Below are positions 16,796-24,019 of a DNA stretch of 50,023 bases, piece by piece. Within the stretch, counting starts at the first letter, position 1. Every line of letters begins with the position of its first letter. A program made the translations under genes and the position numbers. The stretch is from contig JAPFDX010000030.1 of assembly GCA_026168605.1 (NCBI GenBank), positions 1 through 50,023 on the forward strand, in the 5' to 3' direction. Under the pieces are notes generated by a model. That model was not told the origin of the DNA. It did no database searches and saw only the letters and a list, made by a program, of their open reading frames with translations. The DNA is from Roseburia sp. Its GTDB lineage: Bacteria > Bacillota > Clostridia > Lachnospirales > Lachnospiraceae.

Positions 16796-17587
16796 ATGAT
16801 CTATGAAATAACAAAACCTGCATCCGTGGCACCGCTTTTTTCCGGCTGGCAGGAAACCATCGTCCGCTCTTGTCTGGAGGGTGTCATGGGACACCTTTAC
16901 TCCACATCAGCGGAAAATCCCAAAAGCGCGGCAGCCGCGCTCGGCGACTTCTGTTTTCTGGCGGGAACACCGGACAGAGAGCTTCTCTCCGACCAGCCGG
17001 ACCGGTGCGCAAAGGACACTGTCATCCTTGTGCCGCAAACGCCGGAATGGGGCTGCCTCATCCAAGAACACTATCAGGAAAAAGCGGTAAAAATACAGCG
17101 CTATGCCACCAAAAAAGAACCGCGGATTTTTGACCCCGCCGCCCTGCGCAGACTTGCCACATCCCTTCCCCCGGAATACTCCCTGCGCAGGATCGACGAG
17201 CCGCTCTTCCACTACTGTCAGGAAAACGACTGGTGCGCGGACTTTGTATTCAATTATAAAAATTATGCCCAGTACCGCAAACTGGGACTGGGCGTCATGG
17301 CTTTTTACAAAGGGGAAGCCGTCGCAGGCGCTTCGTCGTACAGCAGCTACCACGGCGGCATTGAAATTCAGATCGACACAAAAGAAACGTACCGCAGGAG
17401 GGGACTGGCAGCCGCCTGCGGCGCAAAGCTGATACTCGCCTGCACAGAACGCGGGCTGTATCCGTCGTGGGACGCCGCAAATCCCGCGTCTGTCGCGCTC
17501 GCAGAGAAACTCGGCTACCACTTTGACCGGGCGTATACCGCCTATGAAGTCAGCCGCAGCAGTATCAGTCCGCCTGCCCTCAAATAG
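16796..17587 (+). CDS. GNAT family N-acetyltransferase
   Basis: The 263-aa protein carries an acetyl-CoA-binding GNAT domain in its C-terminal half: LGLGVMAFYKGEAVAGASSY (beta strands), EIQIDTKETYRRRGLAAACGAKLI (the pyrophosphate-binding RRGLA loop, about residues 200-206), and the strand-helix PSWDAANPASVALAEKLGYHF. The N-terminal half is an extra domain, as in larger GNAT proteins related to the zwittermicin-resistance type. The substrate is unknown. AGGAG precedes the chosen ATG; the longer frame back to 16634 overlaps the divergent promoters. Confidence 0.8.
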   Translation: MIYEITKPASVAPLFSGWQETIVRSCLEGVMGHLYSTSAENPKSAAAALGDFCFLAGTPDRELLSDQPDRCAKDTVILVPQTPEWGCLIQEHYQEKAVKIQRYATKKEPRIFDPAALRRLATSLPPEYSLRRIDEPLFHYCQENDWCADFVFNYKNYAQYRKLGLGVMAFYKGEAVAGASSYSSYHGGIEIQIDTKETYRRRGLAAACGAKLILACTERGLYPSWDAANPASVALAEKLGYHFDRAYTAYEVSRSSISPPALK

Positions 17588-17604
17588 CAGCGGTAACCGC
17601 GTGA

Positions 17605-18150
17605 AGACTGTGGGATGGGATCTATGAAATATGTGAGGTTATGTGAGGTGTGGATACTTTTCTGCAAAGCGGATCGTCCAAATCAGCTCAAAAAAGCTGG
17701 AATTTTTACCAATCCACACCTGAAAGATGAGAACATTCGTATCTTTTCGACGCCAGTACAAACTGCGCACCGTGTTCGCCGGAGAAAGGAGATATTTCAC
17801 AGACTTTTGTGCTACTCTTATAAGGGCATCTGAAACAAAACATAATCGCAGCGACCGATTGTCTGAGCTTCATTCTGCACTCTTTTCAATATTAGAATGA
17901 AGCGAGTTTTCGGCGCTGCGATTTTATTTAGTTTGTGAAGATGCCCTTTTAGAGCAGCTAAAAAGTCGGTGTTATGTCCTGCTCCGGTGAACACGGTGCG
18001 CAGTTTGTTCTTTCGTGAAAGAGACACGAACCGTTTTTTCAGGTGTGGATTGGAAAATGCACAGCTTTTTTTCGAATTGATTTGGACGATCCGCTTTGCA
18101 GAAAAGTTCCAGCACGCAAATTTTCTTACACAAATCCCATCCCACAGTCT
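17605..18150. mobile_element. 546-bp near-palindromic element A
   Basis: The whole GNAT/L,D-transpeptidase interval folds on itself. Ends are 17-bp exact inverted repeats (AGACTGTGGGATGGGAT and its complement). Inside, the arms pair over long stretches, for example around CTTTTCTGCAAAGCGGATCG. The centre (17844-17923) is a hairpin with AATCGCAGCG and CGCTGCGATT ends and an inner TTCATTCT/AGAATGAA stem. The same core and inner arms occur in element B (41508-41911) in the opposite orientation. Short frames inside are by-products of the palindrome. It is best described as a MITE-like or structural repeat at a tail-to-tail gene junction. Confidence 0.75.
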
Positions 18151-18181
18151 CTCACAGCAACACCACACTACTATTTGACTG

Positions 18182-19801
18182 CTATGGCTGCGGCTGCTCC
18201 ACCGGCGGCTGCGCCGCCTTAAGCCCTGCGAGCGCCGCCTCCGCAGCGATCAGCGTATCGATATTCGTCACATAGCCCTTTGCGCTGTCCGGCAGTGCAT
18301 CATAGAGTGTTCGCGCGCTGACGATCACGGTCTCGCTCTCGAGCGTCACCGGACCGATCGAGTCGATCAGACCGACCACCGTCGCTGCATCCGCCTTCTG
18401 CACCGCCTCGCTCTCCGTGCCCGGAAGCGTGTAGACAAGCACCGGATAGCCCTGCTCGATCGTCTCGTAGATTGTCTTTGCCACGGAGCGTGGGAGATTG
18501 ATGCAGCCATGCGAGCCGTTCGTCTTGTAGATATTGCCGCCGAAACTGCTGCGCCATGTCGCGTCGTGCATACCGACATCGCCCGCATAAGGCATCCAGT
18601 ATTTTACCGGTGTCGCATAGTCCTCGCCGCGGAGCACCGCATCCGTCGTCTTATAAGTCAGTCCAAACGCACCTGTCGGGGTCGCGTGTCCTTTTGACAG
18701 ATTTCCCGATACAAAGTCGCTCTCGACAACCAGATTTCCATCCTTGTAGAGGAACAAATGCTGCGCTGTGAGGTTGATCTCCACATAGGAATCCCCGTAA
18801 TCATTCTCCCCGTGGCTGTTTGCCGTCTGCGCATAAACCGGCTCTCTTGTAATATTCTCTCCGGTTGCCAGGTCTGCCAGTATCTGCTCCACCTCCCCGG
18901 CATTGTCGATCTTCCATCCGTAAAAACCATTTGAGATCGTGACCGTCGTTCCGTAGGACGTCTCAAACTCCTTTGGGCGGTATGCCGTATTGTGCTCCTT
19001 TGCAAGCCCTTTGACATAGTCGAGCACCGCCTCCTCATCCACCGCGATCTTACCATCCTCATCCTTCAACCACGTATGGATCGTTGCAGCGTCCAGCACT
19101 TCCTTTTCCTCGCCAAACTCATAGGTGATCACGGTCTGCACGTAACGGTTCAAATCTTCGATCAACGACAGCAGTTCCTCATCATCATCGCCAACCGCAG
19201 GCTCCTCGTAACAATGCGCCTCGGAGAGGTCGAGCGTCTCATCCAGACCGGAAACCGCATCAACGACAGCCTGATAAAACGCCTCCTCGTCAATCTTCGT
19301 GCCGTAATCCGCAGGCACAAGGGTATATCCCGCCTCGCTGTCATATTCCGAATAGGATGCGTCCGACGGATCACGCTGTTCCCCGTTCATAAACGGCAGC
19401 CTTGCGATCTCCTCCGCAAGTGCCTCCCCGTCAAAGGAAACCGATTTCTCCAGTTCCAGCTCTTTTCCCTGAAACAGCGTCACGATCCACTCGTAACCTT
19501 TCTGCTCCTCCAAAAGTCCTGCAACCTCCCCCTGAAACACCGGGGCAAGCGCAATACTGCTGCCCGCGATCGTTCCGGACGCACCCTCGCGCCCGGACAG
19601 TTCCAGTGCATATTCCCGGATCTCCTGATCGATCAGCTTTTCCACACCCGCTGCGCTGCGTCCGCCCACGGAAATTCCGTCTATCTTTGTCCCGAAACTG
19701 AAATGGCTCTCAAAAAATAAGGCGAATCCAATATAAATGACCGCAATTACCGTCACCGCCGCCACTGCGGCAAGTCCCCATTTTCGTTTCTTACTCTTCA
19801 T
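18182..19801 (-). CDS. L,D-transpeptidase (YkuD) with N-terminal peptidoglycan-binding-like region
   Basis: This 539-aa protein is an L,D-transpeptidase that would make 3-3 cross-links in peptidoglycan or anchor proteins to it. A cytoplasmic basic start is followed by one transmembrane anchor (WGLAAVAAVTVIAVIYIGFAL, 8-28). Residues about 40-310 resemble the paired PG_binding_4 domains found with YkuD, opening with FGTKIDGISVGGRSAAGVEKLI. The YkuD domain (about 345-475) contains HGCINLPRSVAKTIYE with the catalytic Cys about residue 430. A Pro/Gln tail ends the protein. It has its own sigma-A promoter and GAGGA before the ATG. Confidence 0.93.
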   Translation of the reverse strand: MKSKKRKWGLAAVAAVTVIAVIYIGFALFFESHFSFGTKIDGISVGGRSAAGVEKLIDQEIREYALELSGREGASGTIAGSSIALAPVFQGEVAGLLEEQKGYEWIVTLFQGKELELEKSVSFDGEALAEEIARLPFMNGEQRDPSDASYSEYDSEAGYTLVPADYGTKIDEEAFYQAVVDAVSGLDETLDLSEAHCYEEPAVGDDDEELLSLIEDLNRYVQTVITYEFGEEKEVLDAATIHTWLKDEDGKIAVDEEAVLDYVKGLAKEHNTAYRPKEFETSYGTTVTISNGFYGWKIDNAGEVEQILADLATGENITREPVYAQTANSHGENDYGDSYVEINLTAQHLFLYKDGNLVVESDFVSGNLSKGHATPTGAFGLTYKTTDAVLRGEDYATPVKYWMPYAGDVGMHDATWRSSFGGNIYKTNGSHGCINLPRSVAKTIYETIEQGYPVLVYTLPGTESEAVQKADAATVVGLIDSIGPVTLESETVIVSARTLYDALPDSAKGYVTNIDTLIAAEAALAGLKAAQPPVEQPQP

Positions 19802-19866
19802 ATTTCCAATCCTCTTCTATCAGTATATTCAAACCTTCTTCTCTTGTTTCTGAAAAGACACTCTCC

Positions 19867-19894
19867 ATTATAGGGCACTTTTAAACCTTGTCAA
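19867..19894 (-). promoter_or_regulatory. Sigma-A promoter of the L,D-transpeptidase gene
   Basis: On the minus strand TTGACA (19894-19889), 16-bp spacer, TATAAT (19872-19867); 66 bp upstream of the start. Confidence 0.75.
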
Positions 19895-20026
19895 CAGATT
19901 CGCGCAATCGTAATACTTATGTAAAACATTTGCCGCCTTTCCCCGTTTAAATGCACAAAAAACCCGTATGTTATTTAATCTTTTCTTAATTTTTAAATAA
20001 TCTTTCTTAAAAAGAAGATCCTCTGA

Positions 20027-20055
20027 TTGTCTCGCGAAAATCACTGTGCTATAAT
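20027..20055 (+). promoter_or_regulatory. Sigma-A promoter of the PAP2 gene
   Basis: TTGTCT (20027-20032), 17-bp spacer, TATAAT (20050-20055), 38 bp upstream of the ATG at 20094. Confidence 0.75.
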
Positions 20056-20093
20056 CGCAGACATAATAAATTTGTTGAGAAAGGGTGACTGCA

Positions 20094-20786
20094 ATGACAG
20101 CATCTGTACATACAACGATCCGCGCTTTTTTAGAGAAAAATAAACACGGGATCCTGCTCTTATATTTTGCGATCTATCTCCCGTGGTTCGGATATCTGGA
20201 AAAGACGGTGACGACACATTTTCATGTGATCCACATGGCGGTGGACGACTACATTCCGTTTTGTGAATATTTTATCATTCCGTACCTGCTGTGGTTTTTC
20301 TATGTCGCATGGGGCGTCGGATATTTTTATCTGAAAGACAGAAGTGAATATTTCCGTCTCTGCTCCGTGCTCTTTACCGGAATGACCGTATTTCTGGTCA
20401 TATCGACCATCTATCCGAACGGACACTATCTGCGCCCGACGGAATTTGCGCGCGACAATATTTTCACGGATATGGTGCGGCAGCTCTATGCCACGGATAC
20501 CTCCACCAACCTTTTCCCGAGTATCCATGTCTACAATTCCATCGCCGTGAATATGGCTGTGTGGCATTGTGAGAATTTCAGGAAAAATAAAGTGGTCCGC
20601 TACGGCTCTGCTTTCCTTATGATAAGCATCGTCCTGTCCACCATGTTTCTAAAACAGCACTCCGTGTTTGACGTGCTCACCGGCATCGTCATGGCGGTCT
20701 TTATGTACCGCGTAGTCTATGTCTCTGTCCCGGCGCATATGCCGCTGGCACAGAGGCGCCCGGTACGCAAGCCGCGCCGGATCTGA
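20094..20786 (+). CDS. PAP2 superfamily membrane phosphatase
   Basis: The 230-aa protein has about six membrane segments and the PAP2 catalytic pattern in the second half: FPSIHVYNSIAVNM (His) and LKQHSVFDVLTGIVMAVFMY (His-Asp pair). The family removes phosphate from lipids such as phosphatidic acid or undecaprenyl pyrophosphate; this variant resembles the inositol-phosphorylceramide-synthase-like branch, so a lipid head-group reaction is also possible. ATG at 20094 is preferred over the GTG three codons earlier because AAAGGG lies at the right distance. It stands alone between its promoter and a terminator. Confidence 0.82.
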   Translation: MTASVHTTIRAFLEKNKHGILLLYFAIYLPWFGYLEKTVTTHFHVIHMAVDDYIPFCEYFIIPYLLWFFYVAWGVGYFYLKDRSEYFRLCSVLFTGMTVFLVISTIYPNGHYLRPTEFARDNIFTDMVRQLYATDTSTNLFPSIHVYNSIAVNMAVWHCENFRKNKVVRYGSAFLMISIVLSTMFLKQHSVFDVLTGIVMAVFMYRVVYVSVPAHMPLAQRRPVRKPRRI

Positions 20787-20793
20787 AAACAGC

Positions 20794-20832
20794 GAGCACG
20801 AACCTTTCAGCCTCTCGAAAAGGTTCGCGCTC
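20794..20832. terminator. Bidirectional terminator after PAP2 and the zinc-ribbon gene
   Basis: GAGCACGAACCTTT (20794-20807) pairs with AAAGGTTCGCGCTC (20819-20832) with one mismatch, flanked by A- and T-rich tracts. It serves two convergent genes. Confidence 0.75.
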
Positions 20833-20844
20833 TTCACTTTTTAA

Positions 20845-21735
20845 TTATTGAATTTTAATTTCTGAAACAGTATTTTCCACGCCATTGATTTGCAGCCTGA
20901 CAGAAATTTCGCCATTCTCAAACTCATGCAAAGGATATTCCAACGGTTCGGCAAGATTGGTCACATCCACAGATTTTGCCACATCCCCTTGTGTCAGCCA
21001 CAAAACGAGTGTTGCTCCGTCCGGTACCGTGTTGCAGGAAATGTCCGCGTAAAGGAACTGTGAATCTGCGTCCATGATCGTCATCTTCTGTTCCTCCACA
21101 AATCCTTCGCTGGCACTTCGAAAATCCAGCTTCCAGACATCGTTTAGATACGTGTTATAATTCATGCTGATCGTGCCTAAATTCCAAACCCGGTCGCCGG
21201 AAGCAATATCCGTATTGATACCATTTCCAGAGATTGCACCAATAATGAATCCTGTCAGACACACCAGCATAAGCGCCATGCTCACAATACCGGCTACAAT
21301 AAATTTTAAGTCGTGTGTTCCTTGTTTTACCATAATACCATGATCCTCCTTTTCGATATGCGTTCCACATTCTTCACAATATTTTGCTTTGATCGAAATC
21401 CGGTGTCCACAAGCCGGACATACCATTTTGCTTTCCGGACGGCGCAGAAAGTAAACCAGCAATCCGATAAAGGGTGTGGTTACAAAAACAATAATCACCC
21501 ACAGCACCGGGTCGTCATTGCGCTTTTTACAATCCTGATACACCCATGCCGAAAAAAAGGCGGAGGTACACAGTGCAAAAAGGATAAAGCAGAGGAGCAG
21601 TATAGGCAATGCCAGTGAAAGACCGCTAAAACCGTCACTCTTCAGGTAATAAAGACCAAACCTAAGAAAGACCAGCAGTAAAATAACCAGAATACCAATA
21701 TAAATCAGAAACTTTTTCTTTTTCGTATGATTCAT
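20845..21735 (-). CDS. Membrane protein with zinc ribbon, third gene of the ECF sigma operon
   Basis: The 296-aa protein has two N-terminal membrane helices (about 9-27 and 42-64) and a third hydrophobic stretch like the PLDc_N-type module (VLWVIIVFVTTPFIGLLVYFLRR, about 80-102), then a zinc ribbon MVCPACGHRI...AKYCEECGTHI (about 107-131), another helix (about 147-169) and a C-terminal domain of beta character. No enzymatic motif is seen. Its ATG overlaps the stop of the preceding gene (ATGA), so the three genes are translationally coupled. It may act as sensor or effector of the sigma-factor module; this is inference. Confidence 0.65.
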   Translation of the reverse strand: MNHTKKKKFLIYIGILVILLLVFLRFGLYYLKSDGFSGLSLALPILLLCFILFALCTSAFFSAWVYQDCKKRNDDPVLWVIIVFVTTPFIGLLVYFLRRPESKMVCPACGHRISIKAKYCEECGTHIEKEDHGIMVKQGTHDLKFIVAGIVSMALMLVCLTGFIIGAISGNGINTDIASGDRVWNLGTISMNYNTYLNDVWKLDFRSASEGFVEEQKMTIMDADSQFLYADISCNTVPDGATLVLWLTQGDVAKSVDVTNLAEPLEYPLHEFENGEISVRLQINGVENTVSEIKIQ

Positions 21736-22109
21736 GCAAATACACCTCGTTTCTCAATACAGATTGTGATATCCTCTTTTATGTTTGCTCTTTTTACGCC
21801 TGCTATGGTAAGCAATATACCTGCCACCCCTGCGTAAAGGCAGATACCCGCAGCAAAGTAAGACAAATAAATATTTTCAATTACGGTCAGAGCCAAAATG
21901 GCAAGAAGGGAAAAAGTCGCCAAATTCAAAACCATCGGCAAATACCAAAGCGGTAATTTATGTATGGCAGGTTGTTTTCGCAAAACGGCTTCTTTCTGAT
22001 GCAGCGCCGCTTTGAGCGCGCAATTCAGTTCCGGGGTGGGAACATCTGCTGTTTTCATAGAAGCCCGAATCATTTCTTCCATCTCTGCGTCTAAATGATT
22101 ATCTCTCAT
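21732..22109 (-). CDS. Small membrane protein, probable anti-sigma factor
   Basis: The 125-aa product begins with a cytoplasmic acidic helix (MRDNHLDAEMEEMIRASMK) and has two adjacent membrane helices (about 53-73 and 78-99), the topology of many short anti-sigma factors paired with ECF sigma factors. No zinc-binding HxxxCxxC motif of the ZAS type is present. ATG at 22109 is chosen since GGAGG is 9 nt upstream; an ATG three codons earlier is too close to it. The gene overlaps the sigma-factor gene by 11 bp and the next gene by 4 bp. The anti-sigma role rests on context. Confidence 0.6.
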   Translation of the reverse strand: MRDNHLDAEMEEMIRASMKTADVPTPELNCALKAALHQKEAVLRKQPAIHKLPLWYLPMVLNLATFSLLAILALTVIENIYLSYFAAGICLYAGVAGILLTIAGVKRANIKEDITICIEKRGVFA

Positions 22110-22623
22110 AACCAGCATCCTCCAATCTTTTTTTCATTAAGTTTCTTCCCTTAAACAATCGGCTTTTCACGGTACCAGACGGTTTCCTTAGGATCATCGC
22201 TATTTGCTCTATGGAGCAATCGGAAAGATAATATAGTATCAGTGGTACCTGAAATTTTTCCGGGAGAGTCCGGATGATCTGACGGACTTCTGCAATCAGT
22301 TCTTTTTGAAGATAGGTTTCTTCCATATTTTCACCAGAATGTGCGACTGTTTCCGTTTCAGTCTCATAGTTGCTGCAAGGAGCGATCGCATTTCGACGCG
22401 CCCATTTTCTTCTGTCACTCCTCCAAAGATTGTACGCCAGAGAAAAAAACAGCGCTTTCGGGTTTTTCTCCCAGTCAAGCGTCCATTCTGTTTCTAACGC
22501 TTTCAGAAAGGTCTGTTGATATAAATCCTCGGCATCTGCTTTGTCCGCACAGAGCTTCAGGCAAAATCTGTATACATCTGTACCGAAAGCATCCACACAT
22601 TTTTCTACTTCTCTTGCGTTCAC
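22099..22623 (-). CDS. ECF-type RNA polymerase sigma factor
   Basis: The 174-aa protein has sigma region 2 (about 10-75: FGTDVYRFCLKLCADKADAEDLYQQTFLKAL) and sigma region 4 (about 120-170: LPEKFQVPLILYYLSDCSIEQIAMIL followed by PSGTVKSRLFKGRNLMKKRL), with no region 3, as usual for extracytoplasmic-function sigma factors. It starts with GTG behind GGAGGTG. The downstream membrane genes overlap it. The signal is unknown. No autoregulatory promoter could be assigned with confidence. Confidence 0.92.
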   Translation of the reverse strand: MNAREVEKCVDAFGTDVYRFCLKLCADKADAEDLYQQTFLKALETEWTLDWEKNPKALFFSLAYNLWRSDRRKWARRNAIAPCSNYETETETVAHSGENMEETYLQKELIAEVRQIIRTLPEKFQVPLILYYLSDCSIEQIAMILRKPSGTVKSRLFKGRNLMKKRLEDAGYER

Positions 22624-22713
22624 TGCTTCACCTCCTCTTCCTGTTCACCCTATATTCGCTGCGACCTTGTATGAGGTTCATTTTTCCATGAAATTTTTTC
22701 AAATTGGCTGGTA

Positions 22714-22774
22714 CGCAAAGTTCGCCGGAGAAAGACATATTACAAATATGTCCTTTGCTCCGGCGAACTTTGCG
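22714..22774. repeat. Palindromic element D, short relative of elements A and B
   Basis: A long hairpin: GCAAAGTTCGCCGGAG (22715-22730) is matched by its exact complement around 22758-22773, with AAAGACATATT continuing the pairing imperfectly. The motif GTTCGCCGGA followed by GACATAT also occurs in the outer arms of elements A and B, but the core hairpin is absent. It lies between the sigma-factor operon and the aldo/keto reductase gene. Confidence 0.65.
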
Positions 22775-22837
22775 CGCAATCCATTCTCTTGTACCAAAGG
22801 CAGCCTATCTCATATTTCAGGCACAGATTTCTATTTT

Positions 22838-24019
22838 TCACCACAGATGAAACACCTGTATCGCAGTCTTCATCGCCTTATAGCGCAGATCCTCAAGCTC
22901 TGCGGCTGCATTTTTCAATTCCTTTCTGATCTCGATATGCTGCGGGCAGTGGCTCTCGCACTTTCCGCATCCAATACACTGGGACGCGCTGCTCGTATCC
23001 TTGCGGAACGCGGTACACTGCAGATAATCGCGTCTGCCGGATTTCTTTCCCTCGGAATACATCGCGTTATAGCAGCGGAATGTTCCCGGAATGTCAACGC
23101 CCTTGGGGCACGGCATACAGTAGCCGCATCCGGTACAGCCGACCTTCACATTTTTCTCGATTTCCAGCTTCACCTGCGCGATGAGTTCCTCCTCCGCCCT
23201 TGTCAGGCAGCCGACCGGAGACTCCGACGCCGTTTTCACATTCTGCTCCACCATCTCCATCGAGTTCATCCCCGACAAAACGCAGGTGACCTCCGGCTGG
23301 TTGTAGAGCCACCGGAACGCAAGCTCCGCGGGCGTCCGCTGTTCTCCCTCCCGCTGGAAAAGTTCCTTCGCAGACTCCGGAAGAAGATCGACAAGTCTGC
23401 CGCCGCGCAGCGGCTCCATGATGATGACCGGAAGCCCTTTCGCGTGCGCATAGCGCAGTCCCTCGACTCCCGCCTGCGAATATTCGTCTATGTAGTTGTA
23501 CTGGATCTGGCAGAAATCCCAGTCATAGGCGTCCACCAGTTTCTGGAACATATCGGTTTTTCCGTGATAGGAAAAGCCGATGTTGCGGATCTGCCCCGAC
23601 GCCAGCTTGCCCTCGATCCACTCTGCCATGCCAAGCTTTTTTAACTTCTCCCATGTCGGAATGTCGGTGAGCATATGCATCAGATAATAGTCGATATAAT
23701 CCGTCTTTAAACGGCGCAGCTCCTCCTGAAACATTTTCTCCACGCCGTCCACCGACTTGATCAGATAATGCGGCAGCTTGGTCGCCAGATAGACGTCCCC
23801 ACGGCAGTGGTTGCGACTTAGGATCTCGCCGACCGCAACCTCATTTCCCGGGTACACATAGGCGGTATCCAGATAGTTCACTCCCGCGCGAATCGCCGCC
23901 ATGACCTCCTGCTCCGCCTTGTCAATATCCGTCGCGCCCCCCTTTTTCGTAAAGCGCATACAGCCATAGCCCAACACGGAAATATTATTTCCCTTTTTAT
24001 CCTTGCGATACTGCATCAT
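22838..24019 (-). CDS. Aldo/keto reductase with C-terminal [4Fe-4S] ferredoxin domain
   Basis: An NADPH-type aldo/keto reductase TIM barrel (about 1-270) with LGYGCMRF, VNYLDTAYVYPGNE (catalytic Asp-Tyr), and TDYIDYYLMHM, fused to a ferredoxin-like tail with CTGCGYCMPCPKGVDIPG (about 293-310) and CIGCGKCESHCPQHIEI (about 348-364), each able to bind an iron-sulphur cluster. Similar fusions are common in anaerobic Firmicutes, with unknown substrates; electron transfer between ferredoxin and a carbonyl compound is likely. Its start overlaps the end of nadE by 23 bp, so it belongs to that operon. Confidence 0.9.
   Translation of the reverse strand: MMQYRKDKKGNNISVLGYGCMRFTKKGGATDIDKAEQEVMAAIRAGVNYLDTAYVYPGNEVAVGEILSRNHCRGDVYLATKLPHYLIKSVDGVEKMFQEELRRLKTDYIDYYLMHMLTDIPTWEKLKKLGMAEWIEGKLASGQIRNIGFSYHGKTDMFQKLVDAYDWDFCQIQYNYIDEYSQAGVEGLRYAHAKGLPVIIMEPLRGGRLVDLLPESAKELFQREGEQRTPAELAFRWLYNQPEVTCVLSGMNSMEMVEQNVKTASESPVGCLTRAEEELIAQVKLEIEKNVKVGCTGCGYCMPCPKGVDIPGTFRCYNAMYSEGKKSGRRDYLQCTAFRKDTSSASQCIGCGKCESHCPQHIEIRKELKNAAAELEDLRYKAMKTAIQVFHLW

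Noticed and set aside
17818-18168. 116-aa ORF inside element A
   Set aside because: Entirely within the palindromic element and not conserved-looking; a by-product of the repeat.
22541-23644. 367-aa plus-strand ORF opposite the aldo/keto reductase
   Set aside because: Antisense to a gene with clear catalytic and Fe-S motifs; no initiation signal.
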